From positions 62,001-126,000 of the forward strand of contig CAJNDO010000005.1 of assembly GCA_905221545.1 (NCBI GenBank): a DNA stretch of 64,000 nt, written 5' to 3'. How positions within the stretch are numbered: the stretch's first letter is position 1; every line of letters begins with the position of its first letter. Below, in pieces: positions 58,708-64,000 of this stretch. Source of the stretch: a bacterium (GTDB taxonomy: Bacteria; Bacillota; Bacilli; Lactobacillales; Streptococcaceae). Below the pieces are notes generated by a model. The model worked only from the letters and a program-made list of their open reading frames with translations. It was not told where the DNA came from and made no database searches. A program made the position numbers and the translations under genes.

Positions 58708-60057
58708 TTACCTCGCAATCAAGTCATAAATCTTAGTGATGTTTGGCAACAAAGTTGTTACTAGGAGCTTGTCTCCAACTTCCAACATATCCTCCCCAGT
58801 TGGGAAAATAGTCTTGCCCTTTCGAATGATGGCTGCAATAAGAACCCCTTTTTTCAGTTTGAGTTGAGAAAGAGGTTTGGCAGTCATTTTATTGGCTTCC
58901 TTGATATGGAATTGTAGAGTTTCGATTTGGCCATTGGCTAGATGGTGCATGGCTTGAAGATCTGAATATTGGGCATTAACCCGACCACGAATAAAGTGCA
59001 TAATCGTATCTACAGCAATGCTTTTAGGTGTGATGATACTTGAAAAATCAGGCGCATTGATAATCTCGAGGAGACTGGTACGATTGACCTTGGTGATGTT
59101 TTTCTGTACACCTACGCTGTCAAGGAACATAGAGGTAATCAGATTTTCCTCATCGACTCCTGTAAGGGTTGCAACGGCATCATAGTTTTGAGCACTTTCT
59201 TCCAGCAGGATATCTTTTGCGGTACCATCTCCTTGAACGATGTAGAGATTTGGGAATTTCTCGCTAAAGAAGCTGGCGATTTCGGGATTGATTTCGATGA
59301 CCTTAGTATCGATACGACTGTCTTTGAGAATACCTAATAGATAATAAGCGATTCTTCCAGCACCAACAATAAGAAGGCTCTTCACAGCACGAGACTTGAA
59401 ATAATTATGGAAGAGCATCATATCAACACGGTTACCAGTGACAAAGATTCTATCTTTATCCTGTATCGTCATGTCACCACTTGGGATGATAATTTGATGA
59501 TCCCTCTCTATCGCACAGACAATGACATTGCCAAATTTTTTCCGAAAATCAGAAATGGGCATTTGGCAAAGACCGCTAGAAGACTTAACAGTGAATTCCA
59601 TTAAACTGACTCTTCCACCAAAGAAACGTTCGACAGAGAGGGCATTTGGGAAGTCAATAATATTGGCAATAGCGCGGGCAGCCAAAAGTTCAGGGTTGAC
59701 GATAAGAGAAAAACCGAGAATATTCTTTTCCTTGAAATAAGAGTTAGAATATTCAGGGTTCCGCACCCGAACGATGGTCTCTTTAGCTCCCATTTTTTTG
59801 GCTAGAACGGCTGCAATCATGTTCACTTCATCGTATTCAGTCAGGGCGATAAAGATATCACAATCCTGGACATTGGCTTGCTCAAGGATGGTAAAATCGG
59901 CCCCGTTACCAAGGATACCCATGATATCAAAGCGATTAACAATATGATTGAGAACGGCTTCATCTTGCTCAATCAGCAAAACATCATGCTTTTCTGCAAC
60001 CAAGGAGCGACAGAGGGCAAAACCAACTTTTCCCCCTCCGACAAGGATAATTTTCAT
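58708..60057 (-). CDS. trkA: Trk potassium system NAD-binding regulator TrkA
   Basis: 449 residues with two RCK units: Rossmann motif VGGGKVGFALCRSL at residue 5 and VGAGRIAYYLLGIL near 228, each followed by a TrkA-C domain (ending RIFVTGNRVDMM and DKLLVTTLLPN). The tandem arrangement is that of TrkA rather than single-unit KtrA. It gates the TrkH channel by binding nucleotides. Head of the two-gene operon. Confidence 0.94.
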   Translation of the reverse strand: MKIILVGGGKVGFALCRSLVAEKHDVLLIEQDEAVLNHIVNRFDIMGILGNGADFTILEQANVQDCDIFIALTEYDEVNMIAAVLAKKMGAKETIVRVRNPEYSNSYFKEKNILGFSLIVNPELLAARAIANIIDFPNALSVERFFGGRVSLMEFTVKSSSGLCQMPISDFRKKFGNVIVCAIERDHQIIIPSGDMTIQDKDRIFVTGNRVDMMLFHNYFKSRAVKSLLIVGAGRIAYYLLGILKDSRIDTKVIEINPEIASFFSEKFPNLYIVQGDGTAKDILLEESAQNYDAVATLTGVDEENLITSMFLDSVGVQKNITKVNRTSLLEIINAPDFSSIITPKSIAVDTIMHFIRGRVNAQYSDLQAMHHLANGQIETLQFHIKEANKMTAKPLSQLKLKKGVLIAAIIRKGKTIFPTGEDMLEVGDKLLVTTLLPNITKIYDLIAR

Positions 60058-60244
60058 ATTAAAACCTACTTTTTCATGATGTAACTATCATACCTTTTTT
60101 CAAGAAAAAATGCACCTACTAGCTAATAACAAGAGTTTTTAATAGAATTTTGTTATAAGGTAAAACTATAACCTAACCAATTGAAATAGCTATTAGCGAC
60201 TTCCTCTGAAATGTGGTAAGATAAAGGGTACACAAGGAGACAAA

Positions 60245-61093
60245 ATGAATAATAATTTACTGGTATTACAATCAGACTTTGGTCTGGTAGATGGTGCGGT
60301 ATCGGCTATGATTGGAGTGGCTTTAGAAGAGTCTCCAACCTTAAAAATCCATCACTTAACGCACGATATCACGCCTTATAATATTTTTGAGGGGAGCTAT
60401 CGTCTCTTTCAGACGGTGGATTACTGGCCCGAGGGAACGACTTTTGTATCGGTTGTCGATCCAGGTGTCGGCTCGAAACGTAAGAGTGTGGTTGCCAAGA
60501 CTGCAAAAAATCAATACATTGTCACGCCAGACAATGGGACGCTTTCCTTTATCAAGAAACACGTTGGCATTGTAGCTATTCGTGAGATTTCTGAAGTAGC
60601 CAATAGACGGCAAAATACAGAGCATTCTTATACTTTCCACGGTCGGGATGTCTATGCCTATACTGGTGCTAAACTGGCCAGTGGTCATATTAGTTTTGAG
60701 GAAGTGGGGCCTGAACTCAGTGTGGACCAGATTGTAGAACTCCCAGTCGTAGAGACCATCATTGAAGATCATCTGGTCAAGGGAGCCATTGATATTCTGG
60801 ATGTGCGTTTCGGTTCGCTTTGGACCTCTATCACACGAGAAGAATTTTACAAACTAGAACCAGAATTTGGTGACCGTTTTGAAGTGACTATCTATCATGC
60901 AGATATGCTGGTCTATCAAAATCAGGTTGTCTATGGCAAATCATTTGCAGATGTGAGAATTGGGCAACCCATCCTTTACATCAACTCTCTCTATCGTTTA
61001 GGTCTGGCTATCAACCAAGGTTCTTTTGCCAAGGCTTATAATGTAGGTGTCGGTTCATCTTGGACCATTGAAATAAAGAAAATAGAAGGATAA
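60245..61093 (+). CDS. SAM hydroxide adenosyltransferase-type protein (DUF62)
   Basis: 282 residues. The family start LLVLQSDFGLVDGAVSAMIGV, catalytic HLTHDITPYNIFEGSY, VVDPGVGSKRKSVV, TPDNGTLSF and HGRDVYAYTGAKLA all match the SAM hydrolase/halogenase fold. Most bacterial members split S-adenosylmethionine with water to adenosine and methionine. It is 18 bases before an ECF S-component gene, and the pair leads into the ECF ATPase and permease. Ribosome site AAGGAG. The pathway link is inference. Confidence 0.9.
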   Translation: MNNNLLVLQSDFGLVDGAVSAMIGVALEESPTLKIHHLTHDITPYNIFEGSYRLFQTVDYWPEGTTFVSVVDPGVGSKRKSVVAKTAKNQYIVTPDNGTLSFIKKHVGIVAIREISEVANRRQNTEHSYTFHGRDVYAYTGAKLASGHISFEEVGPELSVDQIVELPVVETIIEDHLVKGAIDILDVRFGSLWTSITREEFYKLEPEFGDRFEVTIYHADMLVYQNQVVYGKSFADVRIGQPILYINSLYRLGLAINQGSFAKAYNVGVGSSWTIEIKKIEG

Positions 61094-61111
61094 AATAGGA
61101 GAATAAATAGT

Positions 61112-61660
61112 ATGGAAATCAAATTTACAATTAAACAAGTTGTTGCTGTCGGAATTGGCGCTGCCCTCTTTGTCGTCATCGGGATGATCAATATTCCGAC
61201 CCCTGTTCCAAATACAAGCATCCAGCTTCAGTATGCGGTACAAGCGCTACTTTCTATTATTTTTGGACCGATTATCGGTTTGCTTGTCGGGTTGATTGGT
61301 CATGCAATCAAGGACTCTCTTGCTGGCTATGGTCTGTGGTGGACTTGGATTATCGCTAGCGGACTCTTTGGTCTAGCTGTGGGACTATTCAGAAAGTACG
61401 TTCGCGTGATCAATGGTGTCTTTGACTGGAAAGATATTCTTATTTTTAACCTTATTCAATTACTTGCAAATGCCCTTGTTTGGGGTGTCTTGGCACCACT
61501 TGGAGATGTTGTGATTTATCAAGAAGCAGCAGAAAAAGTATTTGCCCAAGGGATTGTTGCGGGAATTGCTAATGGTGTATCTGTAGCTATTGCAGGAACT
61601 CTTCTCTTGCTTGCTTATGCAGGAACCCAAACTCGTGCAGGAAGTTTGAAAAAGGACTAA
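61112..61660 (+). CDS. ECF transporter S component (UPF0397 family)
   Basis: 182 residues with about five membrane spans, opening [19 protein letters not shown] and carrying [21 protein letters not shown], which is typical of UPF0397 proteins. S components give an energy-coupling factor transporter its substrate specificity. Some database entries call this group riboflavin-type, but that does not prove the substrate. Its stop codon is touched by a BOX element. The ATPase and T component follow. Confidence 0.9.
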   Translation: MEIKFTIKQVVAVGIGAALFVVIGMINIPTPVPNTSIQLQYAVQALLSIIFGPIIGLLVGLIGHAIKDSLAGYGLWWTWIIASGLFGLAVGLFRKYVRVINGVFDWKDILIFNLIQLLANALVWGVLAPLGDVVIYQEAAEKVFAQGIVAGIANGVSVAIAGTLLLLAYAGTQTRAGSLKKD

Positions 61661-61772
61661 TACTCTTCGAAAATCTCTTCAAACTACGTCAGCTCTATCT
61701 GCAACCTCAAAACAGTGTTTTGAGCAACCTGTGGCTAGCTTTCTAGTTTGCTCTTTGATTTTCATTGAGTAT
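61660..61772. repeat. BOX element starting at the S-component stop codon
   Basis: 113 bases with ends ATACTCTTCGAAAATCTCTT and GATTTTCATTGAGTAT and inner TCAAAACAGTGTTTTGAGCA, which forms its own hairpin. It begins at the last base of the preceding stop codon, so it sits inside the operon's transcript. Confidence 0.85.
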
Positions 61773-61942
61773 AAAATGATGGGGAAGGCTGGGCAACCAG
61801 TCTTTTTCGATGTTTATAGGCTAGTCAGGTAAGCAATCTAGGCTAGGAATCTTGTTGGTGCTAAGTTTTTAAGAGAAGAGTCTGCAAGAAGGGTTTAATT
61901 TATGATAAAATAGAATTCTAAGAAGCGAATGAAGAGAGTAAG
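61773..61942 (+). other. Spacer before the ECF ATPase gene
   Basis: 170 bases holding a -10-like TATGATAAAAT stretch near 61900 but no gene. The ATPase may have its own promoter here. Confidence 0.4.
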
Positions 61943-63625
61943 ATGAAAGAAGCTATAATTGAGTGGAAGGATTTTTCTTTCCGATATGAAACACAACAAG
62001 AACCGACCTTGCAAGGGGTGGACTTGACCATTTATAAGGGAGAGAAAGTCTTAATTGTTGGACCATCTGGGTCAGGCAAGTCTACCTTGGGTCAGTGTTT
62101 GAATGGGATTATTCCCAATATTTACAAGGGTCAGATGTCTGGAGAATTTTGCATCAAGGGCCAAGCAGCCTTTGATATGAGCATCTATGATAAATCTCAT
62201 CTGGTCAGCACGGTTTTGCAGGATACAGATGGGCAGTTTATCGGTTTATCCGTGGCAGAGGATTTGGCTTTTGCTCTGGAAAATGACGTGACAGCTCTAG
62301 ATGAGATGAAAAGCCGTGTTCATAAATGGGCTGAAAAGCTGGACCTTCTTTCTTTATTGTCTCAGCGTCCCCAGGATTTGTCAGGTGGACAAAAGCAGCG
62401 AGTCAGTCTAGCTGGTGTCTTGATTGATGAGAGTCCGATTCTCTTGTTTGATGAGCCACTCGCCAATCTGGATCCCAAGTCAGGTCAGGATATTATCGAA
62501 TTGATTGACCAGATTCATAAGGAAGAGGGGACGACGACCCTTATTATTGAGCACCGTTTGGAGGATGTTCTGCATCGGCCTGTGGATCGGATTGTCTTGA
62601 TAAACGATGGTCGTATCCTCTTTAATGGGAGTCCTGACCAGCTACTAGCTACTGATTTATTGACCCAAAATGGAATTCGAGAACCTCTTTATCTTACCAC
62701 TCTCCGTCAATTGGGTGTGGATTTAGTCAAGGAAGAACAATTAGCAAATCTGGATAACTTGTCTATCTCGAAAGGTCAGGTTCAGTTGCGAACGGAACTG
62801 GTAAAAGAGGTCCCAGAATTACAGTCACTCTTTAGACTAGAGGATGTGTCTTTTTCTTATGATGATAGACCAATTTTAAAATCCATTTATCTGGATATTA
62901 AAAAGGGCGAAAAGATTGCCATTGTCGGAAAAAATGGAGCAGGGAAATCGACTCTAGCCAAGGCCTTAAGTAGCTTTATTCAGACGGAAGGTCGCTATCT
63001 TTGGGAAGGTCAGGATATAAAAGGAGATTCTGTTGCCGAGCGGGCGGAACGAGTAGGCTATGTGCTACAAAATCCCAATCAAATGATTTCAACCAATATG
63101 ATTTTTGATGAGGTGGCTCTAGGGCTTCGTTTGCGAGGTGTGGACGAGAAGGAAATTGAAACGAGAGTCTATGAAACCTTGAAAATCTGTGGTCTTTATG
63201 AATTCCGTAATTGGCCCATTTCTGCCCTGTCATTTGGACAGAAAAAACGTGTGACTATTGCATCGATTTTGGTTTTAGGAGCTGAAATTCTCCTCCTAGA
63301 TGAACCGACAGCTGGTCAAGACCAGAAGAACTATACTGAGATTATGGAATTTCTCGAAGAACTGCATCAAAAAGGACATACGATTGTCATGATTACTCAT
63401 GATATGCAATTGATGCTGGATTATTCAGATCGGGCCCTTGTCATGGTGGATGGGGAATTGATTGCCGATACTGATCCAGCTAGTCTGTTAAGCAATCCTG
63501 AGCTGTTAGTAAAAGCCAATCTAAAAGAAACCTCCATCTTCAACTTAGCTAAGAAACTAGATGTTAATCCACTTGCTTTAACGGCATTTTACAAAGAAAG
63601 GAGAGAAGGATGCAAGCAAAATTAA
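61943..63625 (+). CDS. ECF transporter double ATPase (fused A and A')
   Basis: 560 residues made of two ATPase domains. First: Walker [10 protein letters not shown] near 38, signature [13 protein letters not shown], Walker [13 protein letters not shown]. Second: Walker [10 protein letters not shown] near 332, signature [13 protein letters not shown], Walker [14 protein letters not shown]-loop MITHDMQ. The duplicated ATPase is the dedicated energising unit found beside UPF0397-type S components. It overlaps the T-component gene by 16 bases. Confidence 0.94.
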   Translation: MKEAIIEWKDFSFRYETQQEPTLQGVDLTIYKGEKVLIVGPSGSGKSTLGQCLNGIIPNIYKGQMSGEFCIKGQAAFDMSIYDKSHLVSTVLQDTDGQFIGLSVAEDLAFALENDVTALDEMKSRVHKWAEKLDLLSLLSQRPQDLSGGQKQRVSLAGVLIDESPILLFDEPLANLDPKSGQDIIELIDQIHKEEGTTTLIIEHRLEDVLHRPVDRIVLINDGRILFNGSPDQLLATDLLTQNGIREPLYLTTLRQLGVDLVKEEQLANLDNLSISKGQVQLRTELVKEVPELQSLFRLEDVSFSYDDRPILKSIYLDIKKGEKIAIVGKNGAGKSTLAKALSSFIQTEGRYLWEGQDIKGDSVAERAERVGYVLQNPNQMISTNMIFDEVALGLRLRGVDEKEIETRVYETLKICGLYEFRNWPISALSFGQKKRVTIASILVLGAEILLLDEPTAGQDQKNYTEIMEFLEELHQKGHTIVMITHDMQLMLDYSDRALVMVDGELIADTDPASLLSNPELLVKANLKETSIFNLAKKLDVNPLALTAFYKERREGCKQN

Positions 63626-64000
63626 TCGGTTATCAGCATAGAGATACTGTGATTCATCGCTTGTCAGGAGCTGGGAAACTTCTCTTTTTCATTCTCGTGT
63701 CATTGGCTGCCATGATTAGCTATGATACCAGACTGCTTGTTTTGATTGCCATTTTTTCGGTCTTTCTCCTCTATTTGTCAGAAATCCGTTTTAAAGATGT
63801 TTCTTTTGTAGCCGTTTTTGCGACGGTATTTGCCGTTTTAAACGTCTTGATGGTCTATCTCTTTTCTCCCGAGTATGGGGTTGGGCTTTACGGAGAGAGA
63901 AGTGTGATTTGGCAGGGAATTGGTGCCTACACTCTGACCAGTCAAGAGCTCTTTTATCTGCTAAATTTGGCTATTAAGTACCTTTGCACCATTCCTCTGG
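63610..64000 (+). CDS. ECF transporter T component (permease; 3' end outside window)
   Basis: 130 residues of the N-terminus are present, from ATG at 63610 with ribosome site AGAGAAGG. It begins [20 protein letters not shown] and has hydrophobic spans ([47 protein letters not shown]). EcfT proteins couple the ATPases to the S component. It runs off the window and the missing part should hold the ATPase-contacting helices. It is the last visible gene of the S-AA'-T module. Confidence 0.9.
   Translation, partial: MQAKLIGYQHRDTVIHRLSGAGKLLFFILVSLAAMISYDTRLLVLIAIFSVFLLYLSEIRFKDVSFVAVFATVFAVLNVLMVYLFSPEYGVGLYGERSVIWQGIGAYTLTSQELFYLLNLAIKYLCTIPL

Noticed and set aside
60058-60244. SAM or other riboswitch before the SAM hydrolase-type gene
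   Set aside because: I could not find a conserved aptamer core or a terminator pair; only a weak promoter-like stretch is seen.

Overview
The window is chromosomal DNA of a mitis-group Streptococcus close to S. mitis, S. oralis or S. pneumoniae. The evidence is near-textbook pneumococcal-type RpoB/RpoC, choline-binding repeats on two surface proteins, a ComX-type cin-box in front of cinA-recA-dinF, a TprA/PhrA peptide-signalling locus and four BOX-type repeats. It is probably not S. pneumoniae itself: dinF is followed directly by a YebC-family gene, with no lytA or ply between them.

Layout. 1-1.9 kb: the end of a polar amino-acid ABC operon. 2-7.9 kb (minus strand): a cell-surface type I pullulanase whose LPXTG anchor has been replaced by choline-binding repeats, with the decayed old anchor still downstream, preceded by an Mga-family regulator. 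8-16.2 kb: rpoB-rpoC with a terminator-like leader hairpin, then ndk. 16.2-20.4 kb: a small-transposon relic, then a minus-strand bacteriocin-associated region (small hypothetical, ATPase, large membrane protein, degenerate stretch, phrA). 20.4-29 kb: tprA, a membrane protein, tsaE-GNAT-LCP, the competence operon cinA-recA plus dinF, and a YebC-family regulator. 29-35 kb: a MarR regulator with a heterodimeric ABC exporter, a PAP2 phosphatase, and a LytTR regulator paired with a LiaF-like membrane protein. 35-37.5 kb: rpmB, an Asp23 protein and fakA. 38-42 kb: a large AT-rich choline-binding surface protein (coiled coils, SEC10/PgrA region, G5). 42-47 kb: ilvB-ilvN-ilvC-ilvA behind a CodY-like box. 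47-57 kb: a gene-poor patch, a small protein, a glutamine-type ABC transporter, a DUF2207 protein, uppP, dinB and pflB. 57-64 kb: a TrkH/TrkA potassium system, a SAM hydrolase-type enzyme and an ECF transporter module that runs off the window.

Regulation can be read directly at several places: perfect cre matches at the pullulanase and pflB promoters, a CodY-like box before ilvB, a cin-box before cinA, three matching palindromes around the marR promoter, 21-bp-phased direct repeats before the LytTR gene, and apparently leaderless promoters for tsaE and dinF. The most informative observations are the anchor swap on the pullulanase, the intact phrA gene (57 codons) ending in SNGLDVGKAD beside a non-lantibiotic transporter, and the lytA/ply-less recA-dinF locus.
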